Counted from the first letter of the stretch, positions 43,897 to 54,106 are shown. The stretch: DNA of 64,000 bases from Rhodanobacter sp. OK091 (GCF_900142825.1 NZ_FRCH01000001.1:1116001-1180000), one strand, 5' to 3'. The notes: a model not told the origin generated them from the letters alone. Numbers and translations: made by a program.

Positions 43897-46188
43897 ATGT
43901 CACTCGTTACCTACTCAGGCTTCCCACGCATCGGCCTCAAGCGCGAACTCAAGCGAGCGCTCGAATCCCGCTGGCGCGGCGACAGCAGCGCCGAAACCTT
44001 GCTCGACACCGCCCGCATGCTGCGCAAACGGCACTGGAAACTGGCGACGGAGGCCGGCGCCGACGTCGTGCCGTGCAACGATTTCAGCCTGTACGACCAC
44101 GTGCTCGATACGGCTGTGCTGTTCGACGCGATTCCATCGCGCTATCGGCCGGTGTTTGCCGCCAGCGAACTGGACGGCTATTTCGCGATGGCCCGCGGCC
44201 ACAAACGCGACGGTCACGATCTGCATGCGCTGGAGATGACCAAATGGTTCGACACCAACTACCACTACCTGGTACCGGAACTGGAAGCCGGCCAGCGTTT
44301 CGCGCTCCGCAGCAACAAACCACTGGCCGATTTCCTCGAAGCGCGTGAACAAGGTCTCCGGGCGCGCCCGGTGCTGCTGGGCCCGGTGTCGTTCCTGCTG
44401 CTGTCCAAGACGGTGGATGGCAGCGACCGACTGGCGCTGCTCAATGCCTTGCTGAAGCCTTACATCGAGCTGCTAGGACAACTGGCCGATGCCGGCGCCG
44501 ATTGGGTGCAGCTGGATGAGCCCTGTCTGGTGCTGGATCTGGACGATGACGATCGTTCCGCGTATCGCCATGCCTACGCGGCGCTCGCCACGGCGCGCTC
44601 GCCACGCCGGCTGCTGGCCAGCTACTTTGGTGCGCTCGGCGACAACCTGGCACTGGCCGCCTCGCTGCCGGTGGACGGACTGCATGTCGACCTGGTCCGC
44701 GCTCCGGAGCAACTCGATGCCGTGCTGGATACGCTGCCGACCCACTTCATCCTTAGCGCCGGCATGGTCGATGGCCGCAATATCTGGCGCAGCCGGCCCG
44801 AACGCGTGCTGCCGTTGCTGCGCAGGGCACAAGCGCGCATCGGCGACGAACGCCTGTGGCTGGCGCCGTCGTGCTCGCTGTTGCACGTACCGATCGATCT
44901 CGGGGCGGAGACCGCACTCGACCCGAAGCGCTGTGCACCGATGGCGTTTGCGCGGCAGAAGATCGAGGAGCTGCGCGTCTACGCCGATGCGCTCACCGGC
45001 CTGCCAGAAGCCCATGCCGCGCTCGCCGCGCAACAAGCTCTGCTGGACATGCAGGCGCATGCGCCCGGCGTGGTCGACATCGACGTACGCAACCGTTTGC
45101 GCACACTCAGCCCGCAGGCCACCTTGCGCCGGTCCGCTTACCCGATACGTCGGGTGACCCAGGCCGAAACCCTGACGCTGCCGCCGCTGCCGACGACCAC
45201 GATCGGCTCGTTCCCGCAAACCGACGAGCTGCGCAAGGCACGCGCCGCACACCGCGCCGGCAAGCTCGACGATGCCGCCTACGACAATCTGCTGAAAGCG
45301 GAGGTCGAGCGCGTCGTACGTTTCCAGGAGCACATCGGCCTGGACGTATTGGTTCACGGCGAGCCCGAGCGCAACGACATGGTCGAGTATTTCGGCGAGC
45401 AGTTGGACGGCTATCTGTTCACCCAGCTCGGCTGGGTACAAAGCTACGGCTCACGCTGCGTGAAACCACCGGTGATCTATGGCGACATCGCCCGCCGCGC
45501 CGCGATGACCGTGCACTGGTCGAGCTATGCGCAATCGCTCACCGACAAGCCGATGAAAGGCATGCTGACCGGGCCGGTGACGATGCTGCAATGGTCGTTC
45601 GTGCGCGATGATCTGCCGCGCGAAACGGTCTGCCGGCAAATTGCTCTGGCCTTGCGCGATGAAGTGCATGACCTGGAGGCGGCCGGCATCGACGTGATCC
45701 AGATTGACGAGCCTGCGTTGCGCGAAGGTCTGCCGCTACGTCGATCCGACTGGCCGGTCTATCTGGCATGGGCGGTGGAGTGCTTCCGCATCACCGCCGG
45801 CGGCGTGCGCGATGCCACGCAGATCCACACCCACATGTGCTACTCGGAGTTCAACGACATCATCGAGGCGGTGGCGGCGATGGACGCCGACGTGATCTCG
45901 ATCGAAACCAGCCGCTCGCGAATGGAATTGCTCGACGCATTCGTGCGCTTCCGCTACCCCAATGGCATCGGCCCCGGCGTCTACGACATCCACTCTCCCC
46001 GCGTACCCGACACGGCGGAAATGCTCGACCTGCTGCGCAAGGCACTCGACGTGCTGCAGCCGGAACAGCTGTGGATCAACCCCGACTGCGGCCTGAAAAC
46101 CCGCGGCTGGCCAGAGGTCGAACTGGCGTTGCAGCACATGGTCGCCAGCGCGCGGCAGCTGCGCAAGGAACTGGAACTGACGGCCTGA
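43897..46188 (+). CDS. metE: MetE, cobalamin-independent methionine synthase
   Basis: MetE transfers a methyl group from 5-methyltetrahydrofolate to homocysteine. The 763-residue product has the N-terminal barrel ([31 protein letters not shown]) and the catalytic C-terminal barrel. The latter contains [35 protein letters not shown], the zinc site [10 protein letters not shown] and the distal [11 protein letters not shown]ys. The ATG at 43897 has AGAGGA seven bases upstream and yields the family N terminus. It is controlled by the upstream cobalamin riboswitch. Confidence 0.97.
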   Translation: MSLVTYSGFPRIGLKRELKRALESRWRGDSSAETLLDTARMLRKRHWKLATEAGADVVPCNDFSLYDHVLDTAVLFDAIPSRYRPVFAASELDGYFAMARGHKRDGHDLHALEMTKWFDTNYHYLVPELEAGQRFALRSNKPLADFLEAREQGLRARPVLLGPVSFLLLSKTVDGSDRLALLNALLKPYIELLGQLADAGADWVQLDEPCLVLDLDDDDRSAYRHAYAALATARSPRRLLASYFGALGDNLALAASLPVDGLHVDLVRAPEQLDAVLDTLPTHFILSAGMVDGRNIWRSRPERVLPLLRRAQARIGDERLWLAPSCSLLHVPIDLGAETALDPKRCAPMAFARQKIEELRVYADALTGLPEAHAALAAQQALLDMQAHAPGVVDIDVRNRLRTLSPQATLRRSAYPIRRVTQAETLTLPPLPTTTIGSFPQTDELRKARAAHRAGKLDDAAYDNLLKAEVERVVRFQEHIGLDVLVHGEPERNDMVEYFGEQLDGYLFTQLGWVQSYGSRCVKPPVIYGDIARRAAMTVHWSSYAQSLTDKPMKGMLTGPVTMLQWSFVRDDLPRETVCRQIALALRDEVHDLEAAGIDVIQIDEPALREGLPLRRSDWPVYLAWAVECFRITAGGVRDATQIHTHMCYSEFNDIIEAVAAMDADVISIETSRSRMELLDAFVRFRYPNGIGPGVYDIHSPRVPDTAEMLDLLRKALDVLQPEQLWINPDCGLKTRGWPEVELALQHMVASARQLRKELELTA

Positions 46189-46491
46189 GTTCGCGGAGTC
46201 GACCCCGCCTGTCGCCGACGAGGGCGGGGATCGACGATTGCCCCTGACATCCGACCGCGTGCCAGAATAATCCGGCCGATGCGGGCTCTTGGCTGCCCGT
46301 CGTTATCAGGCGACATCGGGCGCCGGGCCGCGCCGCATCAAGGCGACGAAAGCTGAACAGACGTCCAAACGACTGAACACCCGGCTAACTCCGTGGCAGG
46401 CTGAACGACATCGGGCTGCAAAACCGGACGTGTCGATGTAATATGCCGGGCTTCTTTATCTCTTTATCCGCACGAAAGGATATATACCGCG
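46189..46491 (+). other. metE-metK intergenic region with stem-loops
   Basis: No gene is seen. A strong inverted repeat, GTCGA-CCCCGCC (46198-46209) with GGCGGGG-A-TCGAC (46223-46235), directly follows metE and may end its transcript, though there is no T-run. Further on, GATGCGG near 46279 can pair with CCGCATC near 46333, enclosing GCCCGTCG and CGACATCGGGC. This could be a structured leader. TAATAT (46438-46443) is a fair -10 box for metK. No known SAM or SAH riboswitch motif was recognised here. Confidence 0.55.
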
Positions 46492-47691
46492 ATGTCCAAC
46501 TACCTGTTCACCTCCGAATCGGTCTCCGAAGGCCATCCGGACAAAGTCGCCGATCAGATCTCCGATGCCGTGCTCGATGCGATCCTCGCGCAGGACCCGC
46601 GCGCCCGCGTCGCCTGCGAGACGATGGTCAAGACCGGCGTGGCGATCGTCGCCGGCGAAGTCACCACCAGCGCGTGGATCGACCTGGAGGCGCTGACCCG
46701 CAAGGTCATCGTCGACATCGGCTACGACTCCAGCGAAGTCGGCTTCGACGGCGAGACCTGCGGCGTGCTGAACCTGATCGGCAAGCAGTCGCCGGACATC
46801 AACCAGGGCGTGGACCGCAAGAACCCGGAAGACCAGGGTGCCGGCGACCAGGGCCTGATGTTCGGCTACGCGACGAACGAGACGAAGGACATGATGCCGG
46901 CGGCGATCTACTACTCGCACCGTTTGGTCGAGCAGCAGGCGAAGGTGCGCAAGAAGAAGAACTCGCCGCTGCCGTGGCTGCGCCCGGACGCCAAGAGCCA
47001 GGTCACCTTGCGCTACGAGCACGGTGTCGCCACCGCGATCGATGCCGTGGTGCTGTCGACCCAGCATGATCCGGACATCAAGCAGAAAGACCTGATCGAG
47101 GCCGTGCGCGAGTACATCCTCAAGCCGGTGCTGCCCGCGAAGTGGCTGCACAAGGGCACCAAGTTCCACATCAATCCGACCGGCAAGTTCGTCATCGGCG
47201 GCCCGGTGGGCGACTGCGGCCTGACCGGCCGCAAGATCATCGTCGACACCTACGGCGGCTGGGCCCGTCACGGTGGCGGCGCGTTCTCCGGCAAGGATCC
47301 GTCCAAGGTCGACCGTTCGGCCGCCTACGCCGCGCGTTACGTGGCCAAGAACATCGTGGCCGCCGGCATTGCCGACCGCTGCGAGGTGCAGGTGAGCTAT
47401 GCGATCGGCGTGGCGCATCCCACCTCGATTTCGGTGACCACGTTCGGCACCGGCAAGATCAGCGACGAGAAGATCGAGAAGCTGATCCGCAAGCACTTCG
47501 ACCTGCGCCCGTACGGCATCCTCAAGATGCTCGACCTGATCCACCCGATGTACCAGCAGACCGCCAGCTACGGCCACTTCGGCCGCACCCCGCAGAAGGT
47601 CAAGGACGCCAACGGCAACACCTACACCACGTTCTCGTGGGAGCAGACCGATCGCGCCGAGGCGCTGCGCAAGGATGCCGGGCTGAAGTAA
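46492..47691 (+). CDS. metK: MetK, S-adenosylmethionine synthetase
   Basis: MetK makes SAM from methionine and ATP. The 399-residue product contains [32 protein letters not shown], the [25 protein letters not shown] segment and [19 protein letters not shown] with its lysine and phosphate-binding residues. Length is slightly above the 384 of E. coli because of an insert around [23 protein letters not shown] precedes the ATG at a longish spacing of about 13. A textbook terminator follows. Confidence 0.98.
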   Translation: MSNYLFTSESVSEGHPDKVADQISDAVLDAILAQDPRARVACETMVKTGVAIVAGEVTTSAWIDLEALTRKVIVDIGYDSSEVGFDGETCGVLNLIGKQSPDINQGVDRKNPEDQGAGDQGLMFGYATNETKDMMPAAIYYSHRLVEQQAKVRKKKNSPLPWLRPDAKSQVTLRYEHGVATAIDAVVLSTQHDPDIKQKDLIEAVREYILKPVLPAKWLHKGTKFHINPTGKFVIGGPVGDCGLTGRKIIVDTYGGWARHGGGAFSGKDPSKVDRSAAYAARYVAKNIVAAGIADRCEVQVSYAIGVAHPTSISVTTFGTGKISDEKIEKLIRKHFDLRPYGILKMLDLIHPMYQQTASYGHFGRTPQKVKDANGNTYTTFSWEQTDRAEALRKDAGLK

Positions 47692-47712
47692 GCCGACACC
47701 GCACGCTGAAAA

Positions 47713-47748
47713 CGAACGGGCCGCCTTGTGCGGCCCGTTTTTTTTTCA
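47713..47748 (+). terminator. Rho-independent terminator of metK
   Basis: ACGGGCCGC and GCGGCCCGT form a perfect 9-base stem with a short CTTGT loop, followed by a run of nine T residues. It is the clearest intrinsic terminator in the window. Confidence 0.95.
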
Positions 47749-47790
47749 TCGCGCGCAGGCATCCGTCATGGGTGTGACCGCAGCACCGGC

Positions 47791-47803
47791 TACAATGGGC
47801 GGA
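47791..47803 (+). promoter_or_regulatory. Putative leaderless promoter (-10 box) of the ABC-F gene
   Basis: TACAAT (47791-47796) ends seven bases before the start codon, as at dusB. No ribosome-binding site fits between them. The -35 region has only weak matches. Confidence 0.65.
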
Positions 47804-49677
47804 TGTCTCTTATCCAATTGCAACGCGTCGACTTCAGTATCGGCGGCCCGCTCCTGCTCGAACACGTCGATCTGTCGATCGAGGCGAACGAGCGGGTGTG
47901 CATCGTCGGTCGCAACGGCGAAGGCAAATCCACCTTGATGAAGCTGATCGCCGGCGAGCTGCATGCCGACGATGGCGAAGTGCGCGTACAGAACGGCGTG
48001 GTGATCGCGCGCATGGCGCAGGAAGTGCCCCAGGGCACCGCCGGCAGCGTGTTCGACGTGGTCGCCGAAGGGCTGGGTGATCTCGGCCATCTGCTGGCGC
48101 GTTATCACCACTTGCTGCATGAACTGCACACGCAGGCCGATTTCGATGCGCTGGGCGAGGTGCAGCATCAGATCGAGGCGCAGCACGGCTGGGATCTCGA
48201 TCGCCGGGTAACCGAAGTGCTGACCCAGCTGGAGCTGCCCGGCGACACCGACTTCGCTGCGCTGTCCGGCGGCATGAAGCGGCGCGTGCTGCTGGCGCAG
48301 GCGCTGGTGCGCAAGCCGGACGTACTGCTGCTGGACGAGCCGACCAATCACCTGGACATCGAGGCGATCGGTTGGCTGGAAAGCTTCCTCAAGCAGTTCG
48401 CCGGCAGCATCATCTTCGTCACCCATGACCGCAGCTTCCTGCGCGCACTGGCGACGCGCATCGTCGAGATCGACCGCGGCGCTCTGACCGACTGGCCCGG
48501 CGACTACGACAACTACCTGCGCCGCCGCGAGGAACGCCTGCACGCCGAGTCGCAGGCGAACGCACTGTTCGACAAGAAGCTGGCGCAGGAGGAAGTGTGG
48601 ATCCGCCAGGGCATCAAGGCTCGGCGCACCCGCAACGAGGGCCGCGTACGGGCGCTGAAAGCGTTGCGCAACGAGCGCGCCGAGCGGCGCAACCTCACCG
48701 GCAACGCGAAGATGGCGCTGGCCACCGCACAATCGTCCGGCAAGAAGGTGATCGATCTGGAGCACGTGCATCAGGCCTACGGCGGCCGCGTGCTGATCGA
48801 CGACCTGTCCACCACGATCATGCGCGGCGATCGCATCGGCATCATCGGCCCGAACGGCGCCGGCAAGAGCACCTTGCTGAAAATCATGCTTGGCGAGCTG
48901 AAGCCGCAGCGCGGCGAAGCGACGCTGGGTACCAGCCTGCAGATCGCCTACTTCGACCAGCACCGCCTGCAGCTCAATGACAAGTTGAATGCGCTGGACA
49001 ACGTAGCCGAAGGCCGCGAGTTCATCGAGCTCAACGGTCAGCGCAAGCACATCATCGGCTATCTGCAGGATTTCCTGTTCTCGCCCGAGCGTGCCCGCTC
49101 ACCGATCACCCGGCTTTCCGGCGGCGAGCGCAATCGCCTGCTGCTGGCCAAGCTGTTCGCGCAGCCGTCCAACCTGCTGGTAATGGATGAGCCGACTAAC
49201 GATCTGGACGTCGAAACGCTGGAACTGCTGGAAGAACTGCTGACCGACTACCAGGGCACCTTGCTGCTGGTCTCGCACGATCGCGCGTTCCTCGACAACG
49301 TGGTGTCCAGCACGCTGGTGCTGGAAGGCGAAGGCCAGATCGGCGAGTACGTGGGCGGCTATACCGACTGGCTGCGGCAGCGGCCCGGCGCACGCAGCGC
49401 GGCAGTGGCCAAACCCGCGGCCTCCGCCCCTGCGGTTGCCGCTGCACCGGTGGAATCCAAGCGCAAGCGCAGCTTCAAGGAGCAGCACGAACTGGAACAG
49501 CTGCCGAAACGCATCGAGCAACTGGAAGGCGAGATCGGCAGCCGCAGCGCGGCAATGAACGAACCGGCCTTCTTTCAGCAGGATAGCGCCGCCATCGTCA
49601 AGGCGAACGAGGCACTAGTGGCGCTGCAGGCAGAGCTCGACGCCGCATATGCGCGCTGGACCGAGTTGGACAGCTGA
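47803..49677 (+). CDS. uup: ABC-F ATPase, Uup-like
   Basis: ABC-F proteins are soluble twin-ATPase factors that act on ribosomes or nucleic acids, not transporters. The 624-residue product has two nucleotide-binding domains: Walker A GRNGEGKST and GPNGAGKST, signatures LSGGMKRR and LSGGERNR, and Walker B LLLDEPTNHLD and LVMDEPTNDLD. The arginine-rich inter-domain linker lies at about residues 240-315. A C-terminal coiled coil (about 560-624, KEQHELEQLPKRIEQLEGEI) is the feature that distinguishes Uup. The ATG at 47803 gives the family N terminus. Confidence 0.93.
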   Translation: MSLIQLQRVDFSIGGPLLLEHVDLSIEANERVCIVGRNGEGKSTLMKLIAGELHADDGEVRVQNGVVIARMAQEVPQGTAGSVFDVVAEGLGDLGHLLARYHHLLHELHTQADFDALGEVQHQIEAQHGWDLDRRVTEVLTQLELPGDTDFAALSGGMKRRVLLAQALVRKPDVLLLDEPTNHLDIEAIGWLESFLKQFAGSIIFVTHDRSFLRALATRIVEIDRGALTDWPGDYDNYLRRREERLHAESQANALFDKKLAQEEVWIRQGIKARRTRNEGRVRALKALRNERAERRNLTGNAKMALATAQSSGKKVIDLEHVHQAYGGRVLIDDLSTTIMRGDRIGIIGPNGAGKSTLLKIMLGELKPQRGEATLGTSLQIAYFDQHRLQLNDKLNALDNVAEGREFIELNGQRKHIIGYLQDFLFSPERARSPITRLSGGERNRLLLAKLFAQPSNLLVMDEPTNDLDVETLELLEELLTDYQGTLLLVSHDRAFLDNVVSSTLVLEGEGQIGEYVGGYTDWLRQRPGARSAAVAKPAASAPAVAAAPVESKRKRSFKEQHELEQLPKRIEQLEGEIGSRSAAMNEPAFFQQDSAAIVKANEALVALQAELDAAYARWTELDS

Positions 49678-49683
49678 GACTCC

Positions 49684-49713
49684 GCTACCGCCGCTTGGCT
49701 TCAGTCGCGATGT
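49684..49713. repeat. Half REP palindrome at the end of the carboxypeptidase gene
   Basis: CGCTTGGCTTCAGTCGCGAT matches one arm of the REP-type repeat seen at 43383-43452. It lies between two convergent genes and supplies the last codons and stop of the carboxypeptidase. The other arm is not evident. Confidence 0.55.
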
Positions 49714-50840
49714 GGCGCCTTCGCTGATCCGGAGCGTGTGGCCAGCTTTGTCGCACCATCGGCGCCGGGCGCGTGCTTGTGGTGCAAGCAGCCAGCGCGG
49801 CCCTTGCTGCTTTTCCGGCAGGTGCCGCGAAACCGGTTGCTGGCCACGGTGCTGGCATGCCGACGCGATGACGTCTTCTTCGCTCGCGGCGCCGCCCTAG
49901 CGACGGTCGCCGCCTCGGCGCTGCCGATCGGCGAAAGGGCGGCGAGCACACGGTGCGTCGTGCGGCGATCGGACATGCCGGCCTCGGCGACCAAGGTGGG
50001 CGACGTCTGCCGATGCTCGAAACCATCGTCCAGCAGACGGGCCATCAAGTTATCGCGGGCCGTCGAAGTGCGGCCGCCCATGACGACACCGAACAGACGC
50101 TGGCCATCGCGCACGGCGGTGGAGGCAAGGTTGAAGCCGGCAGCGTCGGTGAAACCGGTCTTGAGCCCATCCATGCCCGGGTAACGATCCATCAGATGGT
50201 TGTGACCACGCACCAGCCGGCCGCGGAACTTGAATTCACGGGTGGCGAAATAAGGCGCCTGATTGGGGAAATCGCGATAGAGCGCCATCGCCAGCTTGCC
50301 CATGTCGCGCGCCGTGGTGGCGTCGTCGGGATCGGGCAGACCCGAGGCGCTTTCGAATTGAGTGTGGGTCATGCCCAGCAACAAGCCCTCGGCGTTCATC
50401 ATCTCGACGAAATGATCCTCGGAGCCGCCCAGTTTCTCGGCGACCACGGTGGCGGCGTCGTTGGCCGAGTTGGTAATCATGCCCAGAATGCAGTCCTGCA
50501 CCGAGATGGTCTGGCCGGCGCGCAGGCCGAGCTTGGTCGGCGCCTTGCCCGCAGCCCAGGCCGAAACCGGCAACTGCTGATCCAGTTTGAGCTGTCCGCC
50601 TTCCAGCGCCTGGAAGGTGAGATAGAGCGTCATCATCTTGGTCAGCGAAGCCGGATGATTGATCTCGTCCGGGTTGATGGCGCTGAGCACGTCGCCTGTC
50701 GAGCCGTCGAGAACCAACGCCGCGTGGCCCGCATGGGCGTTGCCGGCAAAACTGCCCAGTCCGCACACCAGCACGGCCGCCAGCACCATGCGGCCCAGCC
50801 TGTACAGCGACCGGGTGGGCGGGGGAGATTTGACATGCAT
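49701..50840 (-). CDS. D-alanyl-D-alanine carboxypeptidase (peptidase S11) with a basic tail
   Basis: This periplasmic penicillin-binding protein trims the terminal D-Ala of peptidoglycan stems. The 379-residue product has a signal peptide (about residues 12-37, ending near AHAGHA) and the serine protease motifs S-L-T-K (in HPASLTKMM), S-A-N (in ITNSANDAA) and K-T-G (in DGLKTGFTD). After about residue 290 the usual beta-sandwich and membrane-anchoring helix of PBP5-type proteins are replaced by a basic tail rich in Arg, Lys, Ser and His with two Cys. The ATG at 50840 has GAGGA eight bases upstream. The last codons come from a half REP repeat. Confidence 0.88.
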   Translation of the reverse strand: MHVKSPPPTRSLYRLGRMVLAAVLVCGLGSFAGNAHAGHAALVLDGSTGDVLSAINPDEINHPASLTKMMTLYLTFQALEGGQLKLDQQLPVSAWAAGKAPTKLGLRAGQTISVQDCILGMITNSANDAATVVAEKLGGSEDHFVEMMNAEGLLLGMTHTQFESASGLPDPDDATTARDMGKLAMALYRDFPNQAPYFATREFKFRGRLVRGHNHLMDRYPGMDGLKTGFTDAAGFNLASTAVRDGQRLFGVVMGGRTSTARDNLMARLLDDGFEHRQTSPTLVAEAGMSDRRTTHRVLAALSPIGSAEAATVARAAPRAKKTSSRRHASTVASNRFRGTCRKSSKGRAGCLHHKHAPGADGATKLATRSGSAKAPHRD

Positions 50841-51032
50841 TCGGGTGATCCTCGATTCCTGGCGCAACGATAACCGGAACCGCACGCCAAAATCCATAGA
50901 TTTCCACTTCAACTAACCGATACAAATGTATGTTCCGCAACGAAAACAAGATCGACTGACACGGCCTGTGCGGCTGCATCCGCGGGCTGCAGCGGCGTAT
51001 CATCCGCCGACCGTCCGCCGCGAATTGCCGCC

Positions 51033-51311
51033 ATGCACGCACTCAATACCGACGCCTGGGCGGTGTACTTGCTGGAATGCGCCGACGGCCGCGTATACAC
51101 CGGCATCGCGCGCGACCCCGAACAGCGCTACGCCAAACATCTCGCCGGCAAGGGCGCCCGCTTCACCCGCTCGAATCCGCCGCGGCAGTTGCTGGGTTGG
51201 GTATGGGTCGCCGGCCACAGCGAAGCGCTGCGACTGGAAATCGCCTGGAAGCGGCTGCCCCGCGCCCAGCGAATCGCCGCACTGCACGCATATACCGCGT
51301 CTAGTCTGTAG
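51033..51311 (+). CDS. GIY-YIG domain protein (UPF0213/YhbQ-like)
   Basis: The 92-residue product is a stand-alone GIY-YIG fold. It has AVYLLECADGRVYTGIA (the VYL/YTG variant of GIY-YIG), the conserved Arg in RDPEQRYAKH, and KGARFTRSNPPRQLL with EIAWKRL carrying the Glu typical of YhbQ-type proteins. Members are suspected nucleases but their role is unclear. It is divergent from the carboxypeptidase gene. Its stop codon TAG is part of the palindrome that follows. Confidence 0.88.
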   Translation: MHALNTDAWAVYLLECADGRVYTGIARDPEQRYAKHLAGKGARFTRSNPPRQLLGWVWVAGHSEALRLEIAWKRLPRAQRIAALHAYTASSL

Positions 51312-51333
51312 GAGCCCGCTAGCGGGCTCCTAC
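51308..51333. repeat. Perfect 26-base palindrome (REP/terminator)
   Basis: GTAGGAGCCCGCT (51308-51320) is followed directly by its exact reverse complement AGCGGGCTCCTAC (51321-51333). It sits between the converging GIY-YIG gene and ppc and includes the stop codon of the former. It can act as a bidirectional terminator, though T-runs are lacking. It belongs to the GTAGGAGCCCGC type of interspersed palindrome. Confidence 0.85.
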
Positions 51334-51359
51334 CTATCAACGGAATGTACGGGCGCAAA

Positions 51360-54065
51360 TCAGCCAGTGTTCTGCAGTCCCTGCGACACGCCATTGACGC
51401 AGGCGACCAGGGCCTGCAGCAACGCATCGTCAGTACATTCGGTGGCGCGCCAGCGTTGCAGCAGATCGACCTGGAGCAGGCTCATCGGATCGACGTAGGG
51501 GTTGCGCAAGCGGATCGATGCGGCGAGACGCGGCGAGACCTGCAGCAATGCATCGCTGTGCTTGAGCTGAAGCAGCCAGTGGCGAGTGCGCGCGAACTCG
51601 TCGTGGATCAGCCCGAAGAATTCTTCGTGCAGCGGGCCGGACAGCTTCGAGAACGCCTCGGCGATATCCAGGTCGCACTTGGCCAGCACCATCTCGACAT
51701 CGTCCAGCACGTTGCTGAAGAACGGCCAGTCACGCGCCATCTCGACCAGTGCTTCTTCGCCGAACTGCTGGGCGCCCTGCTCCAGCGCGCTGCCGAGGCC
51801 GTACCAACCGGGCAGGATCGAACGACACTGGGTCCACGCGAACACCCATGGGATAGCGCGCAGGTCCTGCACGCCGCGCATGCTGCGCCGGCTGGCCGGA
51901 CGCGAACCCAGCGTCATCTTTTCGATCACGTCGATCGGCGTGGCGGCGCGGAAATAATCGACGAAGTGCTCTCGATCGACGAAGGCGCGATAGGCTTGCC
52001 GGCTGCTCGCCGACAGCGTGTCCATCAGCTCGCGCCAGTGCTCCTCGCGCAACTCGGTTTCGCGTGGACGCAGACTGGCGCGCAACACCGCACCGACGGT
52101 TTGCTCGAGGTTGCGCAAGGCCAACGCGCGGATGCCGTACTTTCGATGGATCACCTCGCCCTGCTCGGTTACCCGCAGTACGCCGGCCACCGTCCCGCGC
52201 GGCGACGACATCAGCGCCGGCGTGATGCGCGCGCCGCCGCGACTGGCCGAACCGCCGCGACCGTGGAAGAACGCCAGCTCGATACCGGCCGCATTCGCGA
52301 CTTCCAGCAACTCCACCTGCGCGCGCTGCAAGCCCCAGCGCGAAGCCAACGTGCCGCCGTCCTTGCCGCTGTCGGAATAGCCGAGCATCACCCATTGCTG
52401 GTTGTTGCGCGCGGCCAGGTGCTGGCGATAGACCGGGTCGTCGAACAGCGCGCGCAAGGTCTCCGGCGCGGCTTTCAGATCGTCGACAGTCTCGAACAAG
52501 GGCGCAATGTTGAGCGGGACGCTGCCGTTCTCGACCAGGCCGCCGTAACGCGCCAGTGCCAGCACCGCCAACACGTCGGCAGCCGAGCGCGCCATGCTGA
52601 TGATGTACAGGCCGACCGCCTCGCTGCCGTAGCGGCGACGCGCATCGCCCAAGGTGGCGAACACATCGTAGAGCGAGGTGACCACGTCGGCGCGGCTGAT
52701 CGGAAAACGCGCGCTCCCGCTGGCGTAGTCGCGCAGCTGCAGCGTGCGCTCGTCGGGGGCAAGCTGCGGCCATGTCGCGTTCTCCAGCAGTGCCGCCAGC
52801 GCATCGTCGTGCACGCGCGAATCCTGCCGCACGTCCAGTCGCGCCAGATGCAATCCGAAAGTGCGCACGCGGCGGACCAGACGCTGCACGGCGTAAGCTC
52901 CGGCATGCAGGCCGCGGTGGTCGACCAGGCTTCTGACGATCAACTGCAGGTCATCGAGCAATTCGGCCGCGGATCGATAGCCTTCCGGATGGCTGTCGTC
53001 ATGGGTCGCCTCGAGGCGTGCACCGATTACCGTCAACAGACAGCGGTAAGGCATGTCGGCATGCCGCGGCCGCACTCTTTGCGTGGCGGCGGGAAAACGT
53101 GCGCGGTAATCGTCCAGGCGCTGCTGCAGATCCGTGTCGACCGCGACCCGGCCTTCGGTCTGGCTGAGCAGGCGCGCCAACCCCGCCACATCGGCCACGT
53201 AATGCTCGATCACATGTGCGCGCTGGGTGGCCAGGCTGGCGGCGATGGTGTCGGCCCCGACGTTCGGGTTGCCGTCCATGTCACCACCGACCCAGGTCGC
53301 GAAGCCGAGCAGTTGCGGCAGGTCCGCGGCCACGCCATAGACAGACTGCAACGCCGCAGCCAGCGATTCGTAGAGCGCGGGCACGATACGGTAGAGCGGG
53401 TTGGCCAGGTAGAAACCGACATGATGGTGTTCGTCCTGCACGGTCGGCCGTACCGGCGAGGCCTCGGCGGTCTGCCAGCCGGAGGACAGCGCCATGTAGA
53501 TGCGGTCGTCGTCTTCCTTGCGTTCCTGCGGTGTGCGGTGCTGGTCGAAGCCGTCGATCAGCGAACTCACGATCGCCTGTTCCTTTTCCAGCAGCGAACG
53601 GCGCACGGCTTCGGTCGGATGCGCGGTGAACACCGGCTCGATCCACAGCCGGTCCAGCCAGCCCAGCAGCTCGCTCGCGCCTACGCCTTCCGCCTTCAAC
53701 CGGCCCAGCACGTCGAGCAAGGACTCCGGCTGCGGCGCACTGCCCTCGCGCTGGTAGTCGCGCCGGCGGCGGATGCGATGCACCCGCTCGGCGGTGTTCA
53801 CCGCCTGGAAATAAGTGGCGAAGGCGCGCGCCATGGCTTGCGCATCCGCGGCATCGAGACCCGCCAGCGAGTCGGCCAGTTCATCCACCGAGGCGCCTTC
53901 GCGGCGGCGCCGAATGGCCGCGACACGGACCTGCTCGACCCGTTCGAAGAACCCCGCGCCGCCCTGCTCCGCCAGCATCCTGCCGACCATCGCGCCCAGC
54001 CGGCTGACGTCCTCGCGCAGCGGGCCATCGGGTGGCAGGAATTCGGCCTCGCGGTTCTCTTCCAA
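51360..54065 (-). CDS. ppc: Phosphoenolpyruvate carboxylase
   Basis: Ppc carboxylates phosphoenolpyruvate to oxaloacetate, refilling the TCA cycle. The 901-residue product has the catalytic His in VFTAHPTEAVRR, GDMDGNPNV, LGYSDSGKDGG, the glycine-rich FHGRGGSASRGG loop, and the conserved C terminus ending QNTG, which takes part in allostery and activity. Length is typical. The ATG at 54065 is preceded by CACCGGAGCG. It is divergent from the SAH riboswitch and ahcY. Confidence 0.97.
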   Translation of the reverse strand: MEENREAEFLPPDGPLREDVSRLGAMVGRMLAEQGGAGFFERVEQVRVAAIRRRREGASVDELADSLAGLDAADAQAMARAFATYFQAVNTAERVHRIRRRRDYQREGSAPQPESLLDVLGRLKAEGVGASELLGWLDRLWIEPVFTAHPTEAVRRSLLEKEQAIVSSLIDGFDQHRTPQERKEDDDRIYMALSSGWQTAEASPVRPTVQDEHHHVGFYLANPLYRIVPALYESLAAALQSVYGVAADLPQLLGFATWVGGDMDGNPNVGADTIAASLATQRAHVIEHYVADVAGLARLLSQTEGRVAVDTDLQQRLDDYRARFPAATQRVRPRHADMPYRCLLTVIGARLEATHDDSHPEGYRSAAELLDDLQLIVRSLVDHRGLHAGAYAVQRLVRRVRTFGLHLARLDVRQDSRVHDDALAALLENATWPQLAPDERTLQLRDYASGSARFPISRADVVTSLYDVFATLGDARRRYGSEAVGLYIISMARSAADVLAVLALARYGGLVENGSVPLNIAPLFETVDDLKAAPETLRALFDDPVYRQHLAARNNQQWVMLGYSDSGKDGGTLASRWGLQRAQVELLEVANAAGIELAFFHGRGGSASRGGARITPALMSSPRGTVAGVLRVTEQGEVIHRKYGIRALALRNLEQTVGAVLRASLRPRETELREEHWRELMDTLSASSRQAYRAFVDREHFVDYFRAATPIDVIEKMTLGSRPASRRSMRGVQDLRAIPWVFAWTQCRSILPGWYGLGSALEQGAQQFGEEALVEMARDWPFFSNVLDDVEMVLAKCDLDIAEAFSKLSGPLHEEFFGLIHDEFARTRHWLLQLKHSDALLQVSPRLAASIRLRNPYVDPMSLLQVDLLQRWRATECTDDALLQALVACVNGVSQGLQNTG

Positions 54066-54106
54066 TGCAGTCGCTCCGGTGCTGGGTGAACGGCCAGCCT
54101 ATCGAA

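Noticed and set aside
51345-54089. 914-codon open frame opposite ppc
   Set aside because: It is the antisense of a fully conserved phosphoenolpyruvate carboxylase and shows no domain of its own.
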